DNA of 64,000 nucleotides, taken from the NCBI GenBank assembly GCA_014649575.1, contig BMTH01000002.1, forward strand, positions 438,423-502,422, read 5' to 3'. Source of the DNA: Streptomyces griseoincarnatus (GTDB lineage: Bacteria > Actinomycetota > Actinomycetes > Streptomycetales > Streptomycetaceae). The notes beneath the pieces were generated by a model that was given only the letters and a program-made list of their open reading frames with translations, was not told the origin of the DNA and did no database searches. Positions within the stretch are counted from its first letter, which is position 1. Each line of letters begins with the position of its first letter. The position numbers were made by a program, and so were the translations under genes. Shown piece by piece: positions 27,049 to 35,135 of the stretch.

Positions 27049-28254
27049 GTGCCCGAACCCGAAACCAGTACCCCCGGACCCGCCGCACGCCCCGCCCACA
27101 CGCACTCCGCGACACTGAAGCGGCTGGAGCAGTCGTCCGGCTCGCTCGCCGCGCAGGCCATCGCGCGGATGGACGAGACGCTGCCCTGGTACCGGGCCAT
27201 GCCGCCGGAGAACCGTTCCTGGATCGGCCTGGTCGCCCAGGCGGGCATCGCCGCCTTCACCGAGTGGTTCCGGCACCCCGACGCCCCGCAGGCCATCTCC
27301 ACCGATGTCTTCGGCACCGCGCCGCGCGAGCTGACCCGGGCCATCACGCTGCGGCAGACCGTGGAGATGGTGCGGACGACGATCGAGGTGATGGAGTCCG
27401 CCATCGACGAGGTGGCGGCGCCCGGCGACGAGAGCGTGCTGCGCGAGGCGCTCCTCGTCTACGCGCGGGAGATCGCCTTCGCCACCGCCCAGGTGTACGC
27501 CCAGGCCGCCGAGGCACGCGGCGCCTGGGACGCGCGCCTGGAGTCGCTGGTGGTGAACGCCGTGCTCAGCGGCGAGGCCGACGAGGGCGCCGTGTCGCGG
27601 GCCGCCGCGCTCGGCTGGAACTCCCCGGAGCATGTGTGCGTGGTGCTGGGCACCGCCCCGGACGGGGACTCCGAACTGACCGTGGAGGCCATCCGGCGGG
27701 CCGCCCGGCACGCCAAGCTCCAGGTGCTCACCGGTGTCCTCGGCGACCGTCTCGTCGTCATCGCGGGCGGCAGCGACAACCCGCTGGCCGTCGCGAAGTC
27801 CCTGATCGGCCCGTACGCGGCCGGTCCCGTCGTGGCCGGGCCCGTGGTGCCGGACCTGCTGGCCGCGACCCGGTCCGCGCAGGCCGCCGCCGCGGGCCTC
27901 AAGGCGTGTTCCGCCTGGCAGGACGCCCCGCGCCCGGTGCTGGCGGACGATCTGCTGCCGGAGCGCGCGATCGCCGGCGACCCCTCGGCGCGCGAGCAGT
28001 TGGTGGAGGAGATCTACAGACCGCTCGAGGAGGCCGGCGCGGCGCTCCTGGAGACGCTCAGCGTCTATCTCGAACAGGCGAGCAGTCTCGAAGGCGCGGC
28101 GCGGATGCTGTTCGTTCACCCCAACACCGTTCGTTACCGGCTCCGACGTGTGACAGACGTCACCGGTTGGTCACCCTCCGATGTACGCTCGGCGTTCACC
28201 CTGCGGATCGCGCTGATCCTGGGGCGTCTGGCCGATGGTGATCTCCAGACCTAG
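27049..28254 (+). CDS. fasR: FasR, PucR-type activator of fatty acid synthase genes
   Basis: A 401-residue regulator with a PucR-type C-terminal helix-turn-helix (YLEQASSLEGAARMLFVHPN, TVRYRLRRVTDVTGWSPSDV). The N-terminal region (ERMDETLPWYRAM-like segment to about residue 160) and central GGDEF-like/CdaR region precede it. Position directly upstream of fabD is the conserved actinobacterial arrangement. In S. coelicolor the orthologue FasR activates fabD-fabH-acpP-fabF by binding upstream of fabD (established knowledge). The start is GTG 27049. It is divergent from pirin and ends 83 nt before fabD. Confidence 0.93.
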   Translation: MPEPETSTPGPAARPAHTHSATLKRLEQSSGSLAAQAIARMDETLPWYRAMPPENRSWIGLVAQAGIAAFTEWFRHPDAPQAISTDVFGTAPRELTRAITLRQTVEMVRTTIEVMESAIDEVAAPGDESVLREALLVYAREIAFATAQVYAQAAEARGAWDARLESLVVNAVLSGEADEGAVSRAAALGWNSPEHVCVVLGTAPDGDSELTVEAIRRAARHAKLQVLTGVLGDRLVVIAGGSDNPLAVAKSLIGPYAAGPVVAGPVVPDLLAATRSAQAAAAGLKACSAWQDAPRPVLADDLLPERAIAGDPSAREQLVEEIYRPLEEAGAALLETLSVYLEQASSLEGAARMLFVHPNTVRYRLRRVTDVTGWSPSDVRSAFTLRIALILGRLADGDLQT

Positions 28255-28256
28255 CC

Positions 28257-28277
28257 TTTTGTGGGGGGTCGACAAAA
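28257..28277 (+). promoter_or_regulatory. candidate FasR operator upstream of fabD
   Basis: Inverted repeat TTTTGT-N9-ACAAAA, AT-rich in a GC-rich setting, in the 83-bp gap between fasR and fabD where FasR is known to act. An overlapping G5/C5 hairpin is also possible. Confidence 0.5.
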
Positions 28278-28337
28278 CCCCCTCCGGTTCTTCGTCCTTG
28301 TCCCCACGGGCGGCCGCGCCCGTACGCAAGAGAGAGT

Positions 28338-29258
28338 GTGAGAGTGCTCGTACTCGTCGCTCCCGGCCAGGGCTCCCAGACGCCCGGCTTCCTGACCGAA
28401 TGGCTCGAACTCCCCGGCGCCGCCGACCGCGTCGCCGCGTGGTCGGACGCCATCGGACTCGACCTCGCCCGCTACGGCACGAAGGCCGACGCGGACGAGA
28501 TCCGCGACACGGCCGTCGCGCAGCCGCTGCTGGTCGCGGCCGGGCTGCTGTCCGCATCGGCACTGGGTGACATCGCCCCGGGCGCGGTCGCCGGCCACAG
28601 CGTCGGCGAGATCACCGCCGCCGCCCTCTCCGGCGTCCTCGACGACGCCGCCGCCCTCTCCCTGGTCCGCAAGCGGGGTCTGGCCATGGCCGACGCCGCC
28701 GCGATCACCGAGACCGGCATGGCGGCGCTGCTCGGCGGCGACCCCGAGGTGACCGTGCCGCACCTGGAGAAGCTGGGCCTCACCCCGGCGAACATCAACG
28801 GCGGCGGCCAGATCGTCGCCGCCGGCACCATGGAGCAGATCGCCGCGCTGGAGGCCGACAAGCCCGAGGGTGTCCGCAGGGTCGTCCCGCTCAAGGTCGC
28901 CGGCGCCTTCCACACCCACCACATGGGCCCCGCGGTCGAGACGCTGGCGGAGGCCGCCAAGGCCCTCGCGCCCGCCGACCCGAAGGTCGCCTACGTGTCC
29001 AACAAGGACGGCAGGGCGGTCGCGTCCGGGGCCGAGGTGCTGGAGCGCCTGGTGGGCCAGGTCGCCAACCCGGTCCGCTGGGACCTGTGCATGGAGACCT
29101 TCAAGGAGCTCGGTGTCACGGCGCTCCTGGAGCTGTGCCCCGGCGGCACCCTGACCGGTCTGGCCAAGCGTGCCCTGCCCGGCGTCAAGACGCTGGCCCT
29201 GAAGACCCCCGCCGACCTCGACGCGGCCCGCGAGCTCGTCGCCGAGCACGCCGCCTGA
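28338..29258 (+). CDS. fabD: malonyl-CoA:ACP transacylase
   Basis: Transfers malonate from malonyl-CoA to acyl carrier protein, supplying extender units for fatty acid and polyketide synthesis in the cytoplasm. The 306-residue protein has APGQGSQTPGF at the start, the nucleophile elbow GHSVGEITAAALSG (Ser at about residue 88), MAALLGG, NGGGQIVAAGTMEQ and FHTHHMGPA with the catalytic His. The start is GTG 28338 near AGAGAGA; a second GTG at 28344 is also possible. First gene of fabD-fabH-acpP-fabF. Confidence 0.97.
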   Translation: MRVLVLVAPGQGSQTPGFLTEWLELPGAADRVAAWSDAIGLDLARYGTKADADEIRDTAVAQPLLVAAGLLSASALGDIAPGAVAGHSVGEITAAALSGVLDDAAALSLVRKRGLAMADAAAITETGMAALLGGDPEVTVPHLEKLGLTPANINGGGQIVAAGTMEQIAALEADKPEGVRRVVPLKVAGAFHTHHMGPAVETLAEAAKALAPADPKVAYVSNKDGRAVASGAEVLERLVGQVANPVRWDLCMETFKELGVTALLELCPGGTLTGLAKRALPGVKTLALKTPADLDAARELVAEHAA

Positions 29259-29280
29259 CGCCCTTAAGGAGCCGACCCGC

Positions 29281-30309
29281 ATGGCGAAGATCAAGCCCAG
29301 CAAGGGCGCCCCGTACGCGCGCATCCTCGGCGTGGGCGGCTACCGTCCCACCCGGGTCGTGCCCAACGAGGTGATCCTCGAGACGATCGACTCGTCCGAC
29401 GAGTGGATCCGCTCGCGCTCCGGGATCGAGACCCGGCACTGGGCCTCCCCCGAGGAGACCGTCGCCGCGATGTCGATCGAGGCGTCCGGCAAGGCCGTCG
29501 CGGACGCCGGGATCGACGCCGCGCAGATCGGCGCCGTCGTCGTGTCGACCGTGTCGCACTTCTCGCAGACGCCGGCCGTCGCGACCGAGATCGCCGACAA
29601 GCTGGGCACGGAGAAGGCCGCCGCGTTCGACATCTCCGCCGGCTGCGCGGGCTTCGGCTACGGCCTGACCCTCGCCAAGGGCATGATCGTCGAGGGGTCC
29701 GCCGAGTACGTCCTGGTCATCGGCGTCGAGCGGCTGAGCGACCTGACCGACCTGGAGGACCGCGCGACGGCCTTCCTGTTCGGCGACGGCGCGGGCGCCG
29801 TGGTCGTCGGTCCCTCGCAGGAGCCGGCCATCGGCCCGACCGTGTGGGGCTCCGAGGGCGACAAGTCCGAGACGATCAAGCAGACCTACGCGTGGGACCG
29901 CTTCGGCGGCGACCTCGCGGAGCTTCCCCGGGACAGCAGGGGCGACCTCAAGCTTCCCGCGATCACCCAGGAAGGCCAGGCGGTGTTCCGCTGGGCCGTG
30001 TTCGAGATGGCGAAGGTCGCCCAGCAGGCGCTGGACGCGGCCGGGATCAGCGCGGACGACCTGGACGTCTTCATCCCGCACCAGGCCAACGTGCGGATCA
30101 TCGACTCGATGGTGAAGACCCTGAAACTGCCGGAGCACGTCACGGTCGCCCGTGACATCCGCACCACCGGCAACACCTCGGCCGCCTCGATCCCGCTCGC
30201 GATGGAGCGGCTCCTGGCGACCGGCGAGGCGAAGAGCGGCGACACCGCGCTCGTCATCGGCTTCGGGGCGGGTCTCGTGTACGCCGCGACTGTCGTTACC
30301 CTCCCCTAG
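29281..30309 (+). CDS. fabH: 3-oxoacyl-ACP synthase III
   Basis: Initiates fatty acid synthesis by condensing an acyl-CoA starter with malonyl-ACP. In Streptomyces it prefers branched starters such as isobutyryl-CoA (family knowledge). The 342-residue protein has catalytic C122 in FDISAGCAGFGYG, H267 in FIPHQANVRI and N298 in TTGNTSAASIP, plus the C-terminal glycine-rich GFGAGLVYAATVV. ATG 29281 follows AAGGAG and comes 22 nt after fabD, so they are cotranscribed. Confidence 0.98.
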   Translation: MAKIKPSKGAPYARILGVGGYRPTRVVPNEVILETIDSSDEWIRSRSGIETRHWASPEETVAAMSIEASGKAVADAGIDAAQIGAVVVSTVSHFSQTPAVATEIADKLGTEKAAAFDISAGCAGFGYGLTLAKGMIVEGSAEYVLVIGVERLSDLTDLEDRATAFLFGDGAGAVVVGPSQEPAIGPTVWGSEGDKSETIKQTYAWDRFGGDLAELPRDSRGDLKLPAITQEGQAVFRWAVFEMAKVAQQALDAAGISADDLDVFIPHQANVRIIDSMVKTLKLPEHVTVARDIRTTGNTSAASIPLAMERLLATGEAKSGDTALVIGFGAGLVYAATVVTLP

Positions 30310-30388
30310 GCACTCCGTGCCGGATCATCGTCCGGTACAGGAGGAAACACCGCCACACCCTCTGGAATCACAACGAAGGAGCGCCACC

Positions 30389-30637
30389 ATGGCCGCCACT
30401 CAGGAAGAGATCGTCGCCGGTCTCGCGGAGATCGTGAACGAGATCGCCGGCATCCCGGTTGAGGACGTCCAGCTGGACAAGTCCTTCACCGACGACCTGG
30501 ACGTCGACTCGCTGTCCATGGTCGAGGTCGTCGTCGCCGCCGAAGAGCGCTTCGACGTCAAGATCCCGGACGACGACGTCAAGAACCTCAAGACCGTCGG
30601 CGACGCGACCGACTACATCCTCAAGCACCAGGCCTGA
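30389..30637 (+). CDS. acpP: acyl carrier protein
   Basis: 82-residue acidic carrier for growing fatty acyl chains. The phosphopantetheine attachment site is S41 in DDLDVDSLSMVEVV; helix-forming segments EEIVAGLAEIVNEIAG and VKIPDDDVKNLKTVGDATDY complete the four-helix bundle. ATG 30389 follows GAAGGAGCGCCACC, one of the best ribosome sites in the window, which fits the need for abundant ACP. An 80-nt gap separates it from fabH and two hairpins separate it from fabF. Confidence 0.98.
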   Translation: MAATQEEIVAGLAEIVNEIAGIPVEDVQLDKSFTDDLDVDSLSMVEVVVAAEERFDVKIPDDDVKNLKTVGDATDYILKHQA

Positions 30638-30643
30638 GCACGC

Positions 30644-30661
30644 GCGGGGCGTGAGCCCCGC
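30644..30661 (+). terminator. first hairpin between acpP and fabF
   Basis: GCGGGGC-GTGA-GCCCCGC, 7-bp stem with a 4-nt loop, 7 nt after the acpP stop. Probably a processing or attenuation element within the operon. Confidence 0.55.
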
Positions 30662-30664
30662 AAG

Positions 30665-30683
30665 GGCCGGGAGCTCCCCGGCC
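30665..30683 (+). terminator. second hairpin between acpP and fabF
   Basis: GGCCGGG / CCCGGCC stem with a 5-nt loop directly after the first hairpin. Together they may limit read-through and raise acpP mRNA over fabF. Confidence 0.5.
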
Positions 30684-30741
30684 CCGCCACCCGGCGGTGG
30701 CGCCGTACGCATCCTCGTCAATCGTTGGAGAAAGAATTCCG

Positions 30742-32013
30742 ATGAGCTCGACCAATCGCACCGTGGTCGTCACCGGTATCGGCGCAACCACACCGCTGGG
30801 TGGCGACGCGGCCTCTACCTGGGAGGGCCTCGTCGCCGGGCGTTCCGGCGTGAAGCCCCTGGAGCAGGAGTGGGCCGCCGAGCAGGCGGTCCGTATCGCG
30901 GCCCCGGTGGCCGTGGAGCCCACCGAGGTCATCCCCCGGCCGCAGGCCCGCCGCCTGGACCGCTCGGCGCAGTTCGCGCTCATCGCGGCGAAGGAGGCGT
31001 GGGCCGACGCGGGGTTCGAGGCCAAGGCCGGCGAGGACCCGAACGTCGACCCCGACCGGCTGGGCGCCGTGATCGCCTCCGGCATCGGCGGCGTGACGAC
31101 CCTGCTGGACCAGTACGACGTGCTGAAGGAGAAGGGCGTCCGCCGCGTCTCCCCGCACACCGTCCCCATGCTGATGCCGAACGGCCCGTCCGCGAACGTC
31201 GGTCTCGCGGTGGGCGCCCGTGCGGGCGTGCACACCCCGGTGTCCGCGTGCGCCTCGGGCGCGGAGGCCATCGGCTACGCCATCGAGATGATCCGCACCG
31301 GCCGCGCCGACGTGGTCGTCGCGGGCGGCACGGAGGCGGCGATCCACCCGCTGCCGATCGCCGCGTTCGGCAACATGATGGCGATGTCCAAGAACAACGA
31401 CGACCCCGAGGGCGCCTCGCGTCCCTACGACGCGGCCCGTGACGGCTTCGTCATGGGCGAGGGCGCGGGCGTGGTCGTCTTGGAGTCCGCCGAGCACGCC
31501 GCCGCGCGCGGCGCCCGCGTCTACGCGGAGGCGGTCGGCCAGGGCATCTCGGCCGACTCTCACGACATCGTGCAGCCGGAGCCGGAGGGGCGGGGCATCT
31601 CGCACGCCCTGCAGAACCTGCTGGACCGCACGGACCTGGACCCGGCGGAGATCGTGCACGTCAACGCGCACGCGACGTCGACGCCTGCTGGTGACATCGC
31701 CGAGCTTAAGGCGCTGCGGAAGGTGTTCGGGGACGACGCGGACCACATGGCGGTGTCCGCGACGAAGTCGATGACCGGTCATCTGCTGGGCGGCGCCGGT
31801 GGCGTCGAGTCCGTCGCCACCGTGCTGGCGCTGTACCACCGGGTGGCTCCGCCGACGATCAACGTGGAGAACCTGGATCCCGAGGCCGAGGCGAACGCGG
31901 ACGTCGTGCGTGGTGAGGCGCGGAAGTTGCCCGTGGACGGGCGGATCGCCGCGCTGAACGACTCGTTCGGGTTCGGGGGGCACAACGTGGTGTTGGCGTT
32001 CCGGACGGTCTAG
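30742..32013 (+). CDS. fabF: 3-oxoacyl-ACP synthase II
   Basis: Elongating condensing enzyme (KAS II). The 423-residue protein opens with RTVVVTGIGATTPLGGDAAS and carries the Cys-His-His triad: C170 in TPVSACASGAEAIGYA, His in HVNAHATSTPAGDIAE and His in ATKSMTGHLLGGAGG. The C-terminus has NDSFGFGGHNVVLAF. Its start is ATG 30742, with GGAGAAAG upstream; the upstream in-frame extension crosses the hairpins and is rejected. Last gene of the fab cluster, with a UUCG hairpin and repeat elements downstream. Confidence 0.98.
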   Translation: MSSTNRTVVVTGIGATTPLGGDAASTWEGLVAGRSGVKPLEQEWAAEQAVRIAAPVAVEPTEVIPRPQARRLDRSAQFALIAAKEAWADAGFEAKAGEDPNVDPDRLGAVIASGIGGVTTLLDQYDVLKEKGVRRVSPHTVPMLMPNGPSANVGLAVGARAGVHTPVSACASGAEAIGYAIEMIRTGRADVVVAGGTEAAIHPLPIAAFGNMMAMSKNNDDPEGASRPYDAARDGFVMGEGAGVVVLESAEHAAARGARVYAEAVGQGISADSHDIVQPEPEGRGISHALQNLLDRTDLDPAEIVHVNAHATSTPAGDIAELKALRKVFGDDADHMAVSATKSMTGHLLGGAGGVESVATVLALYHRVAPPTINVENLDPEAEANADVVRGEARKLPVDGRIAALNDSFGFGGHNVVLAFRTV

Positions 32014-32082
32014 TCGCCCCGGGGCGGTCTCTGGAAGGGGTTCACCTCTGGGAGGTGGGCCCCTTCTGTTGTCCGCCCGTTC

Positions 32083-32102
32083 GCGCAGTTCCCCGCGCCC
32101 CT
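32083..32102 (+). repeat. dispersed 20-bp repeat, copy 1
   Basis: Exact GCGCAGTTCCCCGCGCCCCT in the fabF/DUF3145 convergent gap. Confidence 0.85.
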
Positions 32103-32130
32103 GGAGCCCGCGGGCCGGTGGGGGCTTGGC

Positions 32131-32150
32131 GCGCAGTTCCCCGCGCCCCT
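32131..32150 (+). repeat. dispersed 20-bp repeat, copy 2
   Basis: Second exact copy, 48 bp after copy 1; its last bases form the left arm of the UUCG hairpin. Confidence 0.85.
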
Positions 32151-32160
32151 TCGGGGCGCG
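32142..32160. terminator. bidirectional UUCG-loop terminator
   Basis: CGCGCCCC-TTC-GGGGCGCG, an 8-bp stem closing a C(UUCG)G loop. It lies between fabF and the convergent DUF3145 gene. Confidence 0.7.
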
Positions 32161-32176
32161 TTCCGGCGAGGCGTCC

Positions 32177-32671
32177 CTACACGACCTGGTGGAGCCAGCG
32201 GACCGGGGCGCCTTCTCCTGCGTAGCGGAACGGCTCGAGTTCGTCGTCCCAGGGCTTGCCGAGGAGTTTGGCGATCTCCGACTCCAGGTCGGTGTCCTCC
32301 GTGCGGGAGCGGACCAGCGCGGCGCGCAGGCGGTCCTCCGGGATGAGGATGTCGCCGTGGATGCCGGTGACGGCGTGGAAGATGCCGAGGTCGGGGGTGC
32401 AGCTGTAGCGCTCGCCCTCGGCGGTGGGGCACGGCTCGGAGGTGACCTCGAAGCGCAGCATCTGCCAGCCGCGCAGCGCGGAGGCGAGCTTGGAGGCGGT
32501 GCCGGCCTGACCCTGCCAGGAGAACTCGGAGCGCCAGGTGCCGGGGGCGGCCGGCTGGCGGATCCAGTCCAGGCTGACGCGCGTGCCGAGCACCCCGGCG
32601 ACGGCCCACTCGACGTGCGGGCACAGCGCGCGCGGCGCGGAGTGCACGTACAGAACTCCACGAGTCGTCAC
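32177..32671 (-). CDS. DUF3145 family protein
   Basis: A 164-residue actinobacterial protein of unknown function (DUF3145). Conserved stretches are GVLYVHSAPRALCPHVEWAV, LDWIRQPAAPGTWRSEFSW, LRFEVTSEPCPTAEGERYSC, HGDILIPEDRLRAAL and the C-terminal RWLHQVV. No signal peptide or membrane segment. The start is GTG 32671 behind GGAGGTTCC. Its place beside the fab cluster is conserved in Streptomyces from memory, but a role in lipid synthesis is not shown. Confidence 0.85.
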   Translation of the reverse strand: MTTRGVLYVHSAPRALCPHVEWAVAGVLGTRVSLDWIRQPAAPGTWRSEFSWQGQAGTASKLASALRGWQMLRFEVTSEPCPTAEGERYSCTPDLGIFHAVTGIHGDILIPEDRLRAALVRSRTEDTDLESEIAKLLGKPWDDELEPFRYAGEGAPVRWLHQVV

Positions 32672-32946
32672 CGGAACCTCCGGGCTGAGCGGGTCGTCTT
32701 CGATCGGGCGGAACGGTCACGGCCCGGCGGGCCGCGTTGAGGGCGAGGCTACCGTGCGACGGGGCAAGGAGTGTGACGTACCGTCCGTCCCGGTGGCGGG
32801 AAAGTCGTGCCTTTCACCCGGCAGGACGTCTGTGCGGGCGCCGGGGTTCATTCCGGACGGGCCCCCTGGGGGAGCGGGAACTCCCGTGCGTTGTTATGGG
32901 TTGGGGGGACGGCACGGACGTGGTGGGACGCTCGGGGAGGCGGCGG

Positions 32947-33846
32947 ATGACGCAGGCGACGCGGAGGCGGGGACGCCGTGCGCGGGCCGTGCTCGCCGCG
33001 GTGGCCGCCGTCGCGTTCGGCGTGGCGGGCTGCGACACGGGCGGCGGGGAGAAGCCCGGTGCGGCCGCTTCCGGGACGCCCTCTCCCAGGCCGACGCCGC
33101 TGTGGGACACGCGCCCCGACTCGGTGGCCGCGGTGGGCGACTCCATCACCCGGGGGTTCGACGCGTGCGCGGTGCTGACGGACTGTCCTGAGGTGTCGTG
33201 GGCGACGGGTGACAGCGAGCAGATCGACAGCCTGGCCGTACGGCTGCTGGGGCGGGCCGGGGCGGCCGGGCGGAGCTGGAACCACGCGGTGACCGGCGCC
33301 CGGATGGAGGACCTGCCGGGGCAGATGGCGCGCGCGGTGAAGCGGGAGCCGGAGCTGGTGGCGGTGATGGTGGGAGCGAACGACGCCTGCCGGGTGAGCG
33401 TGGCCGCGATGACGCCGGTGGAGGAGTTCCGCGCGGACTTCGAGGCGGCGATGCGCACGCTGCGCGAGGCGCTGCCGAGGACGCAGGTGTACGTGGCGAG
33501 CGTGCCGGACCTGAAGCGGCTGTGGTCGCAGGGGCGGACCAGCGCGCTGGGCAAGCAGATCTGGAAGCTGGGGATCTGCCCGTCGATGCTGGGCGACCCG
33601 GACGCGACGGACGCGGCGGCGACCGAGCGGCGGGCGACGGTGCAGCAGCGCGTGGAGGACTACAACGAGGTGCTGCGGGAGGTGTGCGCGAAGGACCGCC
33701 GCTGCCGCACCGACGGCGGCGAGGTGTACGCGTACCGGTTCGGCACGGCGCAGCTGAGCCGCTGGGACTGGTTCCACCCGAGCGTCGACGGGCAGGCCGA
33801 GCTGGCGGAGATCGCCTACCGGACGGTCACGGCTCCAGGCCCGTGA
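32947..33846 (+). CDS. SGNH/GDSL hydrolase lipoprotein
   Basis: A 299-residue putative lipoprotein esterase. It begins with a basic, partly hydrophobic signal and the lipobox VAGC (C29). The SGNH blocks follow: VAAVGDSITRGFDAC (block I Ser), GARMEDLPGQ (II, Gly), VMVGANDACR (III, Asn) and WDWFHPSVDGQ (V, Asp and His). Extra Cys pairs (CAVLTDC, VCAKDRRC) probably form disulfides outside the cell. ATG 32947 was chosen because GGGGAGGCGGCGG precedes it and the lipobox falls at the right distance; the ORF extends to 32737 without signal-like sequence. Substrate unknown, probably acyl or acetyl esters in the envelope. Confidence 0.88.
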   Translation: MTQATRRRGRRARAVLAAVAAVAFGVAGCDTGGGEKPGAAASGTPSPRPTPLWDTRPDSVAAVGDSITRGFDACAVLTDCPEVSWATGDSEQIDSLAVRLLGRAGAAGRSWNHAVTGARMEDLPGQMARAVKREPELVAVMVGANDACRVSVAAMTPVEEFRADFEAAMRTLREALPRTQVYVASVPDLKRLWSQGRTSALGKQIWKLGICPSMLGDPDATDAAATERRATVQQRVEDYNEVLREVCAKDRRCRTDGGEVYAYRFGTAQLSRWDWFHPSVDGQAELAEIAYRTVTAPGP

Positions 33847-33848
33847 CC

Positions 33849-33854
33849 TATTGT
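33849..33854 (+). promoter_or_regulatory. -10 hexamer (TATTGT), probable leaderless promoter
   Basis: TATTGT ends 7 nt before the ATG of the aldose epimerase gene; it overlaps the end of the SGNH gene region and there is no ribosome site. Confidence 0.45.
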
Positions 33855-33861
33855 TTCGCAC

Positions 33862-34833
33862 ATGAACGAACTCATCGGCACACTTTCCGATGGCACGCCG
33901 GTGCACCGCTGGACCCTGGAGCGGGCGGGCGTACGGGTGCGGATCCTGTCGTACGGCGGGATCGTGCAGGACGTCGAGGTGCCGGACCGGGACGGGCGGA
34001 CCGGGAACGTGGTGCTGGGGTTCGACGGCCTGGACGGCTATCTGGCGCACCCGGCCCCCTTCCTGGGCGCGCTGATCGGCCGGTACGCCAACCGGATCGG
34101 GGGCGCCCGCTTCACCCTGGACGGCACGGAGCACGTCCTCGTGCCGAACGACGGGCCGAACTCGCTGCACGGCGGTGAGCGGGGCTTCGACAAGCGCGTC
34201 TGGGACGTCACCGAAGTCGCGCACGGGCTGCGGCTGTCGCTGGTCGCCGAGGACGGCGAGGAGGGCTTCCCGGGCCGGCTGGAGGTCACGGTGACCTACA
34301 CGCTGGACGGGCGGGGCGCGCTGCACATCGCGTACGAGGCTGTGACGGACGCCCCGACGCATGTGAACCTGACGAACCACGCGTACTGGAACCTGGCCGG
34401 TTCCGGCACCGCGGGCGGGCACGAGCTGCGGGTGGCCGCGTCCCGGTACACGCCGTCCGGTCCCGGTCTGATCCCGGCCGGCGAGCTCGCGGACGTCTCC
34501 GGCACCCGCTACGACTTCCGCGAGGCGCGCAAGGCGGGCGGCGGCTACGACGACAACTTCGCGCTGGACAAGGGGGTGACGGCGGCCCCCGAGGAGGTGG
34601 CCGAGCTGTACGACCCCGCGTCGGGCCGGGTGCTGACGGTGGCCACCACCGAGCCGGGCATGCAGGTGTACACCGCGGACCACATCGGGGAGCCGTTCGA
34701 GCCGGGCGCGGGCATCGCGCTGGAGACGCAGCACTTCCCGGACTCGCCGAACCGTCCGGAGTTCCCGAGCACGGTGCTGCGGCCGGGCGAGGTGTTCCGC
34801 TCGGAGACGGTGTACGGCTTCTCCGTGCGGTAG
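33862..34833 (+). CDS. galM: aldose 1-epimerase (cytoplasmic)
   Basis: Interconverts alpha and beta anomers of aldoses. The 323-residue protein has [72 protein letters not shown] (catalytic His), DDNFALDK and [19 protein letters not shown] (catalytic Glu). There is no signal peptide, unlike the related Tat-exported copy at 48943. ATG 33862 follows TATTGT by 7 nt. It has no linked sugar genes. Confidence 0.93.
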   Translation: MNELIGTLSDGTPVHRWTLERAGVRVRILSYGGIVQDVEVPDRDGRTGNVVLGFDGLDGYLAHPAPFLGALIGRYANRIGGARFTLDGTEHVLVPNDGPNSLHGGERGFDKRVWDVTEVAHGLRLSLVAEDGEEGFPGRLEVTVTYTLDGRGALHIAYEAVTDAPTHVNLTNHAYWNLAGSGTAGGHELRVAASRYTPSGPGLIPAGELADVSGTRYDFREARKAGGGYDDNFALDKGVTAAPEEVAELYDPASGRVLTVATTEPGMQVYTADHIGEPFEPGAGIALETQHFPDSPNRPEFPSTVLRPGEVFRSETVYGFSVR

Positions 34834-35135
34834 CGGGCGGGTCAGGACCAGGCGGGTCCGGACACACATGAGCCCCGGTCCGGGGTCAGGGTCCCGGGCC
34901 GGGGCTGTACATGGGGTACCCCGCAGGACCCCGACGTTAACCGCTGACTCGCTCCGGCGGCCGGGGATCGGGGCCAGGGGAGGAATCCCGTACGAACCCT
35001 TCACATTCGGCCACGGGGTGTTCCGGCGCCGGTCGGACGGTGTCCGTCGCGCCGTGGTGTGATCCACCCCGGTCACGCGATACTGCGGGCTTCCGGCATC
35101 CACCCGTACCCCACGACGACGGAAGGCCCCCTCCT
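34834..35135. other. intergenic region between galM and the Pcp-like gene
   Basis: About 300 bp. It holds the long hairpin at 34871-34906 and, after it, AT-richer sequence (GACGTTAACCGCTGACT) and GATACTGC near 35080, which may be the -10 region of the next gene. I see no coding sequence. Confidence 0.5.
34871..34906 (+). terminator. galM terminator
   Basis: 14-bp stem (AGCCCCGGTCCGGG / CCCGGGCCGGGGCT) with one G-U pair and an 8-nt loop, 37 nt after the galM stop. Confidence 0.7.

Noticed and set aside
26250-27404. 384-residue version of pirin reaching into fasR
   Set aside because: Pirin homology starts at MDVRRASERY (26906) and the extension overlaps the fasR coding region on the other strand.
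30152-30637. Longer ACP starting within fabH
   Set aside because: ACP homology and a strong ribosome site fix the start at 30389.
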